DNA of 64,000 nt from Thalassomonas haliotis (GCF_028657945.1 NZ_CP059693.1:124001-188000); one strand, 5' to 3'; shown: positions 44,322-54,388, counted from the stretch's first letter. Notes: a model not told the origin generated them from the sequence alone. Numbers and translations are program-made.

Positions 44322-44711
44322 ATGTTGCGAGTTTGGATGTCTTATCTGTTTGCTACCCTGATTGCCTTGCAGTCTGTGGTTGCGATCGCCGATAGTCACC
44401 AGGATCACCAGCAACAAAGCGGGCATCTTGAATTAAGCCAATCCCCCGACTCTTCTTTACATCAGCATGCTGATGGACTTTCACACCAGGACTCATTCTT
44501 CTTTGCTGGCCAAAGCCAGGATCATGAGACAGAGAATGAAGCGGCGCACCCGGATTGTCATCATGGCCATTGCCACCATCCGGTTCAGGTATTTCTCGCG
44601 TTGCAAACGGACAAATTTAAACTTGCTGTGACTTCACAACAACTGGCAGAAACCACTTCAAGTTACCTATCAGCCCTGCTGCCACAAGATCAACGCCCTC
44701 CGATAGCCTAA
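44322..44711 (+). CDS. Exported His-rich protein of the metal efflux operon
   Basis: 129 residues. Signal peptide up to about VVAIADS (residues 1-23), then a His/Asp/Gln-rich stretch (SHQDHQQQSGH, HQHADGLSHQD, HPDCHHGHCHHPVQVF) that should bind zinc, nickel, copper or cobalt in the periplasm. Four His/Cys clusters are visible. It precedes the CzcCBA-type genes by 145 bases and is probably a metallochaperone or sensor part of the efflux system. Confidence 0.7.
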   Translation: MLRVWMSYLFATLIALQSVVAIADSHQDHQQQSGHLELSQSPDSSLHQHADGLSHQDSFFFAGQSQDHETENEAAHPDCHHGHCHHPVQVFLALQTDKFKLAVTSQQLAETTSSYLSALLPQDQRPPIA

Positions 44712-44713
44712 TC

Positions 44714-44780
44714 CTCTTTCCGGGAATGTCTTCTTTTCCGGAATATTCTTGTTTTCAGGAATCCTCTTGTTTTCAGGAAT
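44714..44780 (+). repeat. Four ~18-bp direct repeats before the RND operon
   Basis: GGAAT recurs at 44723, 44740, 44758 and 44776 (spacing 17, 18, 18), each preceded by a T-rich CTTNTTTTC-type word; the last two units share CTTGTTTTCAGGAAT exactly. It could be a regulatory array or slippage repeat in the leader of the outer-membrane factor gene. Confidence 0.55.
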
Positions 44781-44855
44781 AAAAGAATAATCAGTTACAG
44801 GGATAAATCGTCAGATTTTTCCTGGAGTTATTTTGATTTTTGAGGATGAAATTCA

Positions 44856-46163
44856 ATGAAATTTCATAAAAAAACGGCTTTAGCCCTGCTGCTGGCGGGA
44901 GCTTTGCTGCCCGCTTATGCCGGTTCGGCCGCAGCATTGGCAAACAGCAATGCGCAAGTTGTTAGCGAAAGCGGAAACAGCGGACAATCCCAGGTTTCCT
45001 GGGGCCTATGGTTACAACAACAAATTGGGCAACACCCGGATATCATTGCCGCCAAAGCAGCGGTAAATGCCCGGCTGTCAATGGCCGACGGCAAGGATAA
45101 AAGCTTATATAATCCTGAGCTGGCGACGGAATTTGAACAGGAAGGGGCCGATGACAATTTTACTTTGGGCATCAATCAAACCATAGACTGGTGGGATAAG
45201 CGCAGCAGACGCATGAAACAAGGCGAGTATGACCGCCTGGCGGCGCACCAGGAATATAAACAGCTGCTGCAGGAAAAAACCGCCGAGGTGTTGCAAAGCC
45301 TGGTGCAATGGCAGTCGGTGAACTCATTGGCTGAGCTGGCCCGCTCCCAGGAGGCCCAGCTTAATACCTTGCTTAGCCTGGTGGAGCAGCGGCAGGAGTC
45401 AGGTGATTTAAGCCTGGTGGATGCCGAGCTGGCCTACCTTAGTCTGTCGCAAAAGCTCAATAGCACGGCACAGGCGCAGGCACAGCTGCAACAGGTGGAA
45501 GCCGAATTACGTCAGTTATTACCCGGCTGGTCTGCCGGCAGCGGGCAAATTCCCGCAAGCCTGTGGTCTTTGGCTGATGTTAACGGCCAGGTGAACCTGG
45601 ACAAGCACCCGGCCATTTTGGCGGCCAAGGCCAGGTGGCAGGTATTAAAGCAGCAGGCGGATATCGCCCGGTTGGCAACCAGGGCGGATCCTAGCTTTGG
45701 CCTGCGTGCCGGTAAATCCGGCGGCGATGATGTGGTGGCGTTAAGTTTTTCCATGCCGCTTAATATCAACAATGATTTCAGCGACCAGGCCCGCGCCGCC
45801 AACCAGGAAGCGGCGGCGATGGAAGCCTTATATCGCAGTGTTATTCGTAAACAACAATTTTCTTTACAGGCATCACAGGCGGTCTTTCTTGAATATGAAA
45901 AGAAATACCGGCGCTGGTTAGATGTGATGCAGGGGCGCGCCGAGCGCACCAGCCGTTTATTGGCGGCGTTATGGCAAAGTGGCGATCTCAGCACCTCACA
46001 ATATTTACTGGCGTTGCAGCAACGCAGTGAAGGTTTGCAGGCGGGCATTGAGTTACGCACCGCCTATCAAGGGGCAAAGATCGACTGGTTATTACAAACC
46101 GGAGAAATCGATCTTGTTATCAGGCAGCTCGCTGCGGTCAGCCCGTTATCGCCTAATAAGTAA
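44856..46163 (+). CDS. TolC-family outer-membrane factor of metal RND pump (CzcC-like)
   Basis: 435 residues. Signal peptide (ALALLLAGALLPAYAGS), then two long coiled-coil helices per half as in OEP/TolC proteins (YKQLLQEKTAEVLQSLVQWQ, LARSQEAQLNTLLSLVEQ; repeated later). The order outer factor, adaptor, pump matches czcCBA. It forms the outer-membrane channel. Confidence 0.86.
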   Translation: MKFHKKTALALLLAGALLPAYAGSAAALANSNAQVVSESGNSGQSQVSWGLWLQQQIGQHPDIIAAKAAVNARLSMADGKDKSLYNPELATEFEQEGADDNFTLGINQTIDWWDKRSRRMKQGEYDRLAAHQEYKQLLQEKTAEVLQSLVQWQSVNSLAELARSQEAQLNTLLSLVEQRQESGDLSLVDAELAYLSLSQKLNSTAQAQAQLQQVEAELRQLLPGWSAGSGQIPASLWSLADVNGQVNLDKHPAILAAKARWQVLKQQADIARLATRADPSFGLRAGKSGGDDVVALSFSMPLNINNDFSDQARAANQEAAAMEALYRSVIRKQQFSLQASQAVFLEYEKKYRRWLDVMQGRAERTSRLLAALWQSGDLSTSQYLLALQQRSEGLQAGIELRTAYQGAKIDWLLQTGEIDLVIRQLAAVSPLSPNK

Positions 46164-46183
46164 AGCATTTTGGAAGAATAATC

Positions 46184-47449
46184 ATGAAATTAATGAAAAC
46201 TACCCTGATCCCGCTATTAACCCTGTTTACCCTGACGGCGGAGGCGCATGTTACCGCCCAGGAGCAAACAGAGCAGCATGACCACGACCACGGTCAAAAC
46301 GAGCAGCTTGCAAAAGACAAGCACGACGGCCATGAGGCCGATGAAGAAAACGGCCATGGTCAAGCACATGACGCTCATGACGCTCATGATGGTCATGGGC
46401 AAGCAGATGGCCACGGCGAAGAAAGTGAAGGCAGCGAAGTCAGCCTTTCCGGCCAGCAAATCAAATTAGCCGGTATCGAAGTGGAAAATGCCAAGAGCGC
46501 CATTATGGATTACCAGTTATATGCCCCGGGCGAAGTCAAAGCCAACGGTTATACCAGTTATTTGGTCTCCCCCCGGGTGGATTCTGTGGTGCTGCGCCGC
46601 CATGTCGGCCTTGGCGATCATGTCGAGCAAGGCCAGCCTTTGGTGACCCTGTTCAGTGAAACCGTGGCAGAAGCGCAGGCGGGCTTTCGTGTTGCCAGCT
46701 CAGAATGGCAGCGCATCCAGAAATTAGGCAAGAAATCCGTCGGCGATAAGCGTTATATCAGCGGGCAGTCGGCTTATAACGCCGCCCTTGGGCGTTTACA
46801 GGCCTATGGTTTATCCAAAGAGGCGATTGCTTCTCTGGCAAAAAGCTCTCAGCCGCTGGGAGAATATACCTTGTCCGCCATCAGCGACGGAGCGATTTTA
46901 TCGGATGATTTCCAGCAGGGGCAAAGGGTGGAATCCGGCGAATCCCTGATGGTGGTGGCGGATGAACATACCTTGTGGGTCGAGGCCCGTCTGGCCCCCA
47001 ATACCCAGCTGGACTTGCCGGTGGGCACTGTGGCGAAAGTGAAGGTCGGCGATAACTATTTTACCGCCAAGGTGACCCAGGAAGCCCATACCATAGATCT
47101 GATCACCCGTACCCGTATCGTGCGCCTGGAAGTCGCCAATGATAACCACCTGTTGCATTCCGGCATGTTTGCCGATGTATATTTTTCTTTAAAAAGCCGT
47201 AAGCCGGTAGTGGCAGTGCCTGAAACCGCGCTGATGCGCAGCCGCGACGGCGATTGGGTGGTGTTTATTGAAGATGAACCTAAATCGTTTTTGATGCAGG
47301 AAGTGGTGCTCGGCCGCTCTTTTAATAATGTTTCCGGCCAGTGGCGTGAAATCAAGGGGGTGGCGTCGGGTAGCCGCATCGTCACCAAAGGGGCGTTTTT
47401 TATTGCCTCGCAGTTGGCCAAAGGCGGTTTCGACCCGCATAACCACTAA
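46184..47449 (+). CDS. RND periplasmic adaptor (CzcB/CusB-like) with His-rich N-terminus
   Basis: 421 residues. Signal peptide, then a His/Asp/Glu-rich tract (HDHDHGQNEQ, HDGHEADEENGHGQAHDAHDAHDGHG), the probable metal-loading arm. Membrane-fusion core follows: VVLRRHVGLGDHVEQGQPLVTL (biotinyl-lipoyl like), a hairpin with SEWQRIQKLGKKSV, and TLWVEARLAPNTQ/GMFADVYFSL beta-barrel strands. It bridges the pump and outer factor; 20-23 bases between genes. Confidence 0.88.
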   Translation: MKLMKTTLIPLLTLFTLTAEAHVTAQEQTEQHDHDHGQNEQLAKDKHDGHEADEENGHGQAHDAHDAHDGHGQADGHGEESEGSEVSLSGQQIKLAGIEVENAKSAIMDYQLYAPGEVKANGYTSYLVSPRVDSVVLRRHVGLGDHVEQGQPLVTLFSETVAEAQAGFRVASSEWQRIQKLGKKSVGDKRYISGQSAYNAALGRLQAYGLSKEAIASLAKSSQPLGEYTLSAISDGAILSDDFQQGQRVESGESLMVVADEHTLWVEARLAPNTQLDLPVGTVAKVKVGDNYFTAKVTQEAHTIDLITRTRIVRLEVANDNHLLHSGMFADVYFSLKSRKPVVAVPETALMRSRDGDWVVFIEDEPKSFLMQEVVLGRSFNNVSGQWREIKGVASGSRIVTKGAFFIASQLAKGGFDPHNH

Positions 47450-47472
47450 TAGATAACCTAAGGAGACAGCTA

Positions 47473-50400
47473 ATGTTGAATCGTTTGATCGACTGGGCGG
47501 TCACCAACCGGTTATTGGTGGTGATTGCCTTACTGACACTGATTGTGAGCAGTGTTTTTATTATCCCGAAATTAAACCTGGATGCCTTTCCGGATGTGAC
47601 GAACGTCCAGGTGGCGATAAATACCGAGGCGCCGGGACTGGCGGCGGAGGAAGTGGAGCAGCTGATCACTTTCCCGATCGAGTCTGTGATGTATGCCTTG
47701 CCGGATGTGGAGGAGGTGCGTTCTATTTCCAAAACCGGTTTGTCCGGCATTACCGTGGTCTTTAAAGAAGGCACAGATATTTATTTTGCCCGCCAGCTGG
47801 TCTTTGAGCGTTTGCAGACGGCGAAAGAGCTGATCCCACAAGGGGTTGGTACGCCGGAAATCGGTCCCAATACCTCGGGACTGGGGCAGGTGTACCAATA
47901 TCTGTTGCTGGCGACACCGGACTCAGGTTATGACGCCATGGCACTGCGCAGCCTTAATGACTGGGTGGTGAAACTGTTGTTGATGCCGGTTGACGGTGTT
48001 ACCGATGTTTTGTCTTTTGGCGGTGATGTTAAACAATACCAGGTTAATGTTAACCCTTCCCGTATGCTCGCCTACCAGTTAAGCCAGGAAGATGTCGTGG
48101 CGGCGCTGGAGCAGAATAACCAAAATGCCGGTGGCTGGTATATGAACCGCGGCCAGGAGCAGTTAGTGATCCGCGGCATGGGCTGGTTAAGCCCCCAGCA
48201 GCAAGGGCTGGCGCAAATTCGCCAGATACCGCTAAAAACCGTTGATGGTGTTGTGGTGACCGTTAATGATGTCGCCAATGTTACCCTGGGCAGTGAAATC
48301 CGGCAGGGGGCGGTCACCATGACCCGGCGGGAAGCCGATGGCCAGGTATCCCCTCTGGGGGAAGTGGTTTCCGGCATCGTATTAAAACGTATGGGGGCCA
48401 ATACCAAGTCGACCATAGACGGCATTAAAACCAGGGAAGCCCTGATCAACCAGGCTTTGCCTGAAGGGGTGCGCTTTGAAGTTTTTTATGATCAGGCGGA
48501 CTTGATCACCCAAGCAGTGGATACTGTGGTTAATGCGCTGCTGCTGGCGTTTGTCTTTATTATTGTCGTGCTGGCGCTGTTTTTAATGAACCTGCGTGCG
48601 ACTTTCCTGGTGCTGATTTCCATCCCGATCTCCATCGGCATTGCCCTGATGATCATGGCCTGGAGCGGCTTGTCGGCTAACCTGATGTCCCTTGGCGGTA
48701 TTGCCGTTGCCATAGGCATGCTGGTGGACGGCTCTGTGGTGATGGTGGAAAACATGTTTAAACACCTGACCCGGGAAGGAAATGCCGATAACGGCAATAA
48801 TGGCTCAGGTGTGGGGTTAAGGCTAAAAGCAGCCGGACAGGAAGTGGTGCGGCCGATCTTTTTTGCCGCCGCCATCATCCTGGTGGTGTTTATGCCGTTA
48901 TTCAGCTTTGAGGGGGTGGAAGCCAAGTTATTCCAGCCGATGGCCGTCAGCATTATGCTGGCGATCGTGGCGGCGGTACTGGTTGCCCTGATTGTGGTGC
49001 CGGCCCTGGCCACCTACCTGTTTAAAAATGGCGTCACCCAGCGGGAAAGTCTGTTGTTAAACCCTTTAGATAAGCTCTATAAAAAGACGCTTGCTTTGGC
49101 GCTGACCAAAACCCAAGTGGTGGTCGGTTTTGCTTTGCTGTTATTGCTGTCGGCCTTAGCGCTAGTGCCTAAGTTAGGCACGGAATTTGTGCCTGAGCTG
49201 GAAGAGGGCACCATAAATTTACGGGTGACGCTGGCGCCGTCTTCGAGCCTGGAAACCGCATTGTCGGTGGCGCCTGAGCTGGAAAAGATGCTGCTGGAAT
49301 TCCCGGAAGTCAATTATGCCCTGAGCCGGATTGGCCGGGCAGAAATCGGCGGTGATCCCGAGCCGGTGAACAATATCGAGATTTATTTGGGTCTTAAGCC
49401 GATAAGCCAGTGGAGCAGCGCTGAAAACCGCTATCAGCTGCAAGCCTTGATGGAAATGAAGCTGGAGCAATATCCCGGCCTATTGTTGAACTTTTCCCAG
49501 CCGATAGCCACCCGGGTGGATGAGCTATTATCCGGGGTTAAGGCACAGTTGGCGATCAAGTTATTCGGCTCTGATCTGAAGGTACTGGCGGCCAAAGGCC
49601 AGGAAATCGAGCAGGCGGTGAAAACCGTGACCGGTGCTAAAGATGTTGCCATGGAGCAGATTGCCGGTGAAGCCCAGCTAGTGATCAAACCTAAACGCCA
49701 GCAATTATCCCGCTATGGCCTATCTGTAGGTGATGTGATGGAAGTGGTCAGCGACGGCTTGGGGGGCAGGGAAGCCGGGCAGATCATCAATGCCAATGAA
49801 AGATATGATATTTATGTGCGCCTGGCAGAAAGTTTCCGCAAAGATCAGCAGGCGATTTCTGAGCTCAGGTTGCAATCGCCTACCGGCGCCTGGGTGCGCT
49901 TGGCGGATGTTGCCGAGGTCAGCATAGAGGCGGGACCGCCGCAGGTGCGCCGGGACGATGTCCAGCGTCGGGTGGTGGTACAGGCCAATGTCCAGGGGCG
50001 GGATATGGGCAGCGTGGTTGCGGATATCCGCCGGGTGATTGCGGCTCAGGTTGAACTGCCGTCGGGTTATTCTGTGGATATCGGCGGCCAGTTTGAAAGT
50101 CAGCAAAGGGCGCAAAAGCGCCTGTCGCTGGTGGTGCCGGTATCGCTGGCGCTGATCGCCTTGCTGCTGTACTTTGCCTTTAACTCTTTCGGTCAGGCAA
50201 TGTTGATCCTGGTGAATGTGCCGCTGGCGGTGATCGGCGGAATTTTCTCTTTATATATTTCCGGCCAGTATCTGTCGGTGCCTAGCTCGGTTGGTTTTAT
50301 TACCTTGTTCGGTGTTGCCGTACTTAACGGCGTGGTGATGGTGGAAAGCATTAACCAGAGGGTTAAAGATGGCCTGGCCATTGAGGTGGCGGTTTTTGAC

Positions 50401-50622
50401 GGCGCCAGCTCACGTTTGCGCCCGGTATTGATGACGGCGATTACCTCGGCCTTAGGTTTGATCCCTATGTTGTTATCCAGCGGGGTTGGTGCGGAAATAC
50501 AAAAGCCCCTGGCAACCGTGATTGTCGGCGGTCTGGTGACGGCCACCTTATTAACCTTGTTTGTGTTGCCTGTGTTGTATACCCGGTTCTCTCAAGGCAA
50601 GCTAGCGGATATGCGCCGTTAA
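47473..50622 (+). CDS. Heavy-metal efflux RND pump (CzcA/CusA family)
   Basis: 1,049 residues, full HME-RND length with 12 membrane helices expected. Helix 4 motif GGIAVAIGMLVDGSVVMVENMFKHL gives the proton-relay Asp; only this acid is clear in the segment, so it is nearer the HME3/HME4 groups than CzcA proper. Methionines for Cu(I) shuttling cannot be placed confidently, so Zn/Co/Ni/Cd are as likely. It forms the tripartite pump with the two preceding genes; the 23-base gap means one operon. Confidence 0.92.
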   Translation: MLNRLIDWAVTNRLLVVIALLTLIVSSVFIIPKLNLDAFPDVTNVQVAINTEAPGLAAEEVEQLITFPIESVMYALPDVEEVRSISKTGLSGITVVFKEGTDIYFARQLVFERLQTAKELIPQGVGTPEIGPNTSGLGQVYQYLLLATPDSGYDAMALRSLNDWVVKLLLMPVDGVTDVLSFGGDVKQYQVNVNPSRMLAYQLSQEDVVAALEQNNQNAGGWYMNRGQEQLVIRGMGWLSPQQQGLAQIRQIPLKTVDGVVVTVNDVANVTLGSEIRQGAVTMTRREADGQVSPLGEVVSGIVLKRMGANTKSTIDGIKTREALINQALPEGVRFEVFYDQADLITQAVDTVVNALLLAFVFIIVVLALFLMNLRATFLVLISIPISIGIALMIMAWSGLSANLMSLGGIAVAIGMLVDGSVVMVENMFKHLTREGNADNGNNGSGVGLRLKAAGQEVVRPIFFAAAIILVVFMPLFSFEGVEAKLFQPMAVSIMLAIVAAVLVALIVVPALATYLFKNGVTQRESLLLNPLDKLYKKTLALALTKTQVVVGFALLLLLSALALVPKLGTEFVPELEEGTINLRVTLAPSSSLETALSVAPELEKMLLEFPEVNYALSRIGRAEIGGDPEPVNNIEIYLGLKPISQWSSAENRYQLQALMEMKLEQYPGLLLNFSQPIATRVDELLSGVKAQLAIKLFGSDLKVLAAKGQEIEQAVKTVTGAKDVAMEQIAGEAQLVIKPKRQQLSRYGLSVGDVMEVVSDGLGGREAGQIINANERYDIYVRLAESFRKDQQAISELRLQSPTGAWVRLADVAEVSIEAGPPQVRRDDVQRRVVVQANVQGRDMGSVVADIRRVIAAQVELPSGYSVDIGGQFESQQRAQKRLSLVVPVSLALIALLLYFAFNSFGQAMLILVNVPLAVIGGIFSLYISGQYLSVPSSVGFITLFGVAVLNGVVMVESINQRVKDGLAIEVAVFDGASSRLRPVLMTAITSALGLIPMLLSSGVGAEIQKPLATVIVGGLVTATLLTLFVLPVLYTRFSQGKLADMRR

Positions 50623-51343
50623 ATGACGGCTCCCCCTAATACCTGGTGAGAAGCCTGGTGAGAAGCCTGATGAAGAAAATCTGGTGAAGAAAAACTGATG
50701 AAGCGCCAGGTTAAAAATGCCGGGTCGGGGGGAGCCAGGTTATTGCAATTTTTTTGAGCATTTAGTCAATTTATTATGATTGAAATCAAGTGTTAATTAT
50801 TTTTTCGGGTGAAAATACTTATGGGGATAAGACAACAACTATGCGTATACTGTATACGATTTGTGCTGAAAAAGTGTTGATTTACTTAACCAACTGGTCA
50901 AACAGTTATGCAGCCCGGTAATGATCGACTTATGTTTTTTTGTTATTTCAGAAGCGGATTTATTGCTAAAAAATAATTTAATAATTTGCTGGTAATAACA
51001 GCGTTATCTGGTAATCTTTAGCTCGCCCGAACTCAATTTGGATGTTTTTTATACAGTCCGGGGCTGAAGCAAATCGGAAGCATTAAGTTTTTATCCACAT
51101 ACAAAAAAGAATAATAATTGTGCGGTAAAAGGCTGACCTGACCACCTTTTATCAACAAAATCATGCCTTTAATTTATAAATAAACATATCGGTTTTTAAT
51201 TGATGTGGATTCGCCTGCATCTTTTCAACAAAGTTATCCACAGATGCTGACCAGAATATTGCGCTAATTCCCTGTTGCCGGTAGAGACAAATTACGGAAT
51301 ATGGCATGCTAGCGTCACTTTTATTTTCAACCGTAAAAAAATC
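50623..51343. other. Long AT-rich region before polA
   Basis: 720 bases without a gene. Holds a 15-bp palindrome (CGTATAC-T-GTATACG, 50844-50858), an AT-rich stretch and several DnaA-box-like words listed separately. The polA promoter must lie here. Confidence 0.5.
51091..51242. promoter_or_regulatory. DnaA-box cluster upstream of polA
   Basis: Perfect TTATCCACA at 51091-51099 and 51234-51242; a one-mismatch TTATCAACA at 51149-51157. Three boxes in 150 bases of AT-rich DNA directly upstream of polA. Could mean DnaA control of polA or a DnaA-titration site. Confidence 0.5.
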
Positions 51344-54088
51344 ATGACAACGTCTTCATTATCTCCGCTTATTCTCGTCGATGGCTCCTCTTATTTATTC
51401 CGTGCTTATCATGTTCCTTACCTTCAGGCACTATCGACTGCCGAGGGTCAGCCTACCGGGGCCATTACCGGGGTGTTGAATATGATCAACAGCCTGAAAA
51501 AAGATTATCCCCAAGGCAATGTTGTGGTGGTGTTTGACGCCAAAGGGAAAACTTTCCGTAACGATCTTTATCCTGAATATAAGGCCAACCGTCCGCCGAT
51601 GCCGGAAGATTTACGCAGCCAGATAGCGCCTATCCACGAGATCATCGGCGCCATGGGACTGCCTTTACTGGTGATTGAAGGGGTTGAAGCCGATGATGTT
51701 ATCGGTACCCTGGCACGTCAGGCCTGTGATCTGGGGATAGAAACGGTGATTTCTACCGGTGATAAAGATATGGCCCAGCTGGTGAGTCCGAATGTCAGGT
51801 TGATCAATACCATGACCAATGTCGAGATGGATGAAGCCGGGGTGGTGGAAAAGTTCGGGGTAAAGCCTGATCGCATCATAGATTATCTGGCGCTGATGGG
51901 GGATAAGGTGGATAACATCCCGGGAGTGGAGAAATGCGGCCCGAAAACTGCGGTTAAGTGGCTGACCGCCTATGACAGTTTAGACGGGGTCATTGCCAAT
52001 GCCGACCAGGTAAAAGGCAAGGTAGGTGAAAACCTGCGGGCGGCGCTGAGCCAGCTGCCGTTATCTTATGAACTGGCTACCATCAAACTTGATGTTGAAC
52101 TGGAGCAGGGGGTTGCCGAGTTGCAGCCGAAAGAGGCGGATGTTGAGGCGCTGAGTTCTCTTTATCAAAAATTTGAATTACGGCGTTTACTGGCGGAGTT
52201 AACTTCCGGTAAGGGCGCGGATAAAAGCGCTGCCGGTGATGCCGCGGAAGCCGAGCCACAAGCTGAGCAGCAAGTGGCAGCCGACTATGACATTATTTAC
52301 GAACAGGCCGCTTTTGAAGCCTGGCTGAAAGAGCTGACGGCAGCGGATTATTTTGCCTTTGATACCGAAACCACCAGTATCGATTATATGAAAGCCGAGC
52401 TGGTCGGTTTATCTTTTGCCTGCCAGGCAGGTAAAGCCGCCTATGTGCCGTTAAAGCATGACTATGAAGATGCCCCAGAGCAACTGGATATCGACTATGT
52501 GCTCGGCAAGTTAAAGCCTTTGTTGGAAGATAAAAACAAAGCCAAGCTTGGCCAGAACCTGAAATATGATGCCAATGTGCTTTCCCATTATGATATCGAG
52601 CTGCAAGGCGTTGCTTTTGATACCATGATCGAGTCTTACTGTTTAAACAGTGTCGCCACCCGTCACAATATGGATGCCTTGGCGGAAAAATACCTGGGTT
52701 ATAAAACCGTGCATTTTGAAGACATTGCCGGTAAGGGGGCCAAGCAGCTGACCTTTAACCAGATAGCGATCGAAAAAGCCGGTTTTTATGCCGCCGAAGA
52801 TGCCGACATTACCTTACGTCTGCACCAGGCTATTTACCCGCAGCTGGAAAAGTCCCCGAATCAGTTAAGTGTTTATAACGACATTGAATTGCCGCTGATG
52901 CCGGTGCTGGCGAAAATGGAGCAGCACGGGGTATTGATCGATTGTGATCTGCTGGACCAGCAAAGCCAGACCTTAGGTAAGCGGCTGGAAGAGCTGGAAG
53001 TTCAGGCCCATAACCTGGCAGGAAAATCCTTTAATCTCGGCTCGCCGAAACAGCTGCAGCAAATTTTATTTGAAGAGCTGAAAATCCCGGTGATCAAGAA
53101 AACGCCTAAAGGCGCCCCTTCTACCGCGGAAGAAGTATTGCAGGAGCTGGCGCTGGATTATCCGCTGCCAAAACTTATCCTGGAAAACCGCGGCTTAAGT
53201 AAGCTTAAATCGACCTATACGGATAAGTTGCCCCTAATGGTTGCCGGGAAAACCAACCGGGTGCATACCTCCTATCATCAGGCGGTAGCGGCCACCGGGC
53301 GTTTGTCTTCCACCGATCCTAACCTGCAGAATATTCCGATCCGCAGTGAAGAAGGACGTAAGATCCGTGAGGCCTTTATCGCCCCGCAAGACCATAAAAT
53401 AGTCGCCATCGATTACTCGCAAATTGAATTGCGTATTATGGCACACCTGTCCGGCGATGCCGGTCTGGTGAGCGCCTTTGCCCAGGGACGTGATGTTCAC
53501 CGGGCAACGGCGGCAGAAATTTTTGCCGTAGATCTGGGTGAGGTCACCAGCGATCAGCGCCGCAGCGCCAAGGCCATTAACTTTGGTTTGATTTACGGCA
53601 TGTCGGCGTTTGGTTTGTCGAAACAGCTGGATATCGGTCGCCACCAGGCGCAGCAATATATGGATAAATATTTTGAACGTTATCCTGGCGTACTGACCTA
53701 TATGGAAGATACCCGGGCCCAGGCTACCGAGCAGGGTTATGTTGAAACCCTGTTTGGCCGTCGTTTATACCTGCCGGATATCAAATCGAAAAACCAGATG
53801 CGCAAAAAAGGTGCCGAGCGCGCCGCGATCAATGCCCCCATGCAGGGCACGGCGGCAGACATCATCAAGAAGGCGATGCTGGCGGTAGACAGCTGGATCA
53901 CAGCGCAAAACGATGCGCGTATTAAAATGACCATGCAGGTACACGATGAACTGATTTTTGAAATTCATCAGGATATCGTGGAAGAAACCACTGCCAAGCT
54001 GGTGGAGATCATGAACAATGCCGTTGAATTGGATGTGCCGTTAATTGCCGAAGCCGGTATCGGCGATAACTGGCATCAAGCCCATTAA
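51344..54088 (+). CDS. polA: DNA polymerase I
   Basis: 914 residues from ATG 51344; the in-frame TTG at 51275 adds 23 non-conserved residues and is rejected. N-terminal 5'-3' exonuclease (LILVDGSSYLFRAYHV, GDKVDNIPGVEKCGPKTA), an acidic linker, 3'-5' exonuclease with the active FAFDTETTSID, and the polymerase with motif A DYSQIELRIMAHLSGD, motif B RRSAKAINFGLIYGMS and motif C MQVHDELIFEI. All active sites look intact. Repairs and processes Okazaki fragments. Confidence 0.97.
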   Translation: MTTSSLSPLILVDGSSYLFRAYHVPYLQALSTAEGQPTGAITGVLNMINSLKKDYPQGNVVVVFDAKGKTFRNDLYPEYKANRPPMPEDLRSQIAPIHEIIGAMGLPLLVIEGVEADDVIGTLARQACDLGIETVISTGDKDMAQLVSPNVRLINTMTNVEMDEAGVVEKFGVKPDRIIDYLALMGDKVDNIPGVEKCGPKTAVKWLTAYDSLDGVIANADQVKGKVGENLRAALSQLPLSYELATIKLDVELEQGVAELQPKEADVEALSSLYQKFELRRLLAELTSGKGADKSAAGDAAEAEPQAEQQVAADYDIIYEQAAFEAWLKELTAADYFAFDTETTSIDYMKAELVGLSFACQAGKAAYVPLKHDYEDAPEQLDIDYVLGKLKPLLEDKNKAKLGQNLKYDANVLSHYDIELQGVAFDTMIESYCLNSVATRHNMDALAEKYLGYKTVHFEDIAGKGAKQLTFNQIAIEKAGFYAAEDADITLRLHQAIYPQLEKSPNQLSVYNDIELPLMPVLAKMEQHGVLIDCDLLDQQSQTLGKRLEELEVQAHNLAGKSFNLGSPKQLQQILFEELKIPVIKKTPKGAPSTAEEVLQELALDYPLPKLILENRGLSKLKSTYTDKLPLMVAGKTNRVHTSYHQAVAATGRLSSTDPNLQNIPIRSEEGRKIREAFIAPQDHKIVAIDYSQIELRIMAHLSGDAGLVSAFAQGRDVHRATAAEIFAVDLGEVTSDQRRSAKAINFGLIYGMSAFGLSKQLDIGRHQAQQYMDKYFERYPGVLTYMEDTRAQATEQGYVETLFGRRLYLPDIKSKNQMRKKGAERAAINAPMQGTAADIIKKAMLAVDSWITAQNDARIKMTMQVHDELIFEIHQDIVEETTAKLVEIMNNAVELDVPLIAEAGIGDNWHQAH

Positions 54089-54229
54089 TTCGTTGTTTAT
54101 TGCCATTGGCCGTGATAAGAGGTGCTTGATTTCGCCGGGAGATGCAATATTTTATTTGCTGTGAAATTATCTTAGTGCAGAGCGGTTCCTATTAAATGAA
54201 CTACCTTTTATTTCTGAAAGTTTTTAAAG

Positions 54230-54250
54230 CCCCGTTTCGGGGTTTTTTTT
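54230..54250 (+). terminator. Rho-independent terminator downstream of polA
   Basis: CCCCG, loop TTT, CGGGG, then eight T. Ends polA or a short RNA in the 54150-54250 interval. Confidence 0.85.
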
Positions 54251-54251
54251 T

Positions 54252-54388
54252 ATGCTCAGGATGAGTTGTATGCCATGATCACATGGATGTGAATAAATGG
54301 CGATGCTCAGGATGAGTTGTATGTCATGATCACAAGATTACAAGCACAAGGATGTGAATAAATGGTGATGCTCGGGATGAGTTGTCAG
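54252..54388. repeat. Imperfect tandem repeat, 2.3 units
   Basis: Units start with ATGCTCAGGATGAGTTGTAT at 54252 and 54303; a third partial copy (ATGCTCGGGATGAGTTGT) begins at 54368. Unit 1 is 51 bases; unit 2 is 65 because of a 14-base insertion. Both end GGATGTGAATAAATGG. Confidence 0.8.

Noticed and set aside
51091-51242. oriC
   Set aside because: DnaA boxes occur, but flanking genes are not those of a gammaproteobacterial oriC (mnmG/mioC or dnaA); kept as a DnaA-box cluster only.
51275-51343. Extended polA start at TTG 51275
   Set aside because: The added residues do not look like PolA; ATG 51344 leads straight into the conserved LILVDGSSYLFRA.
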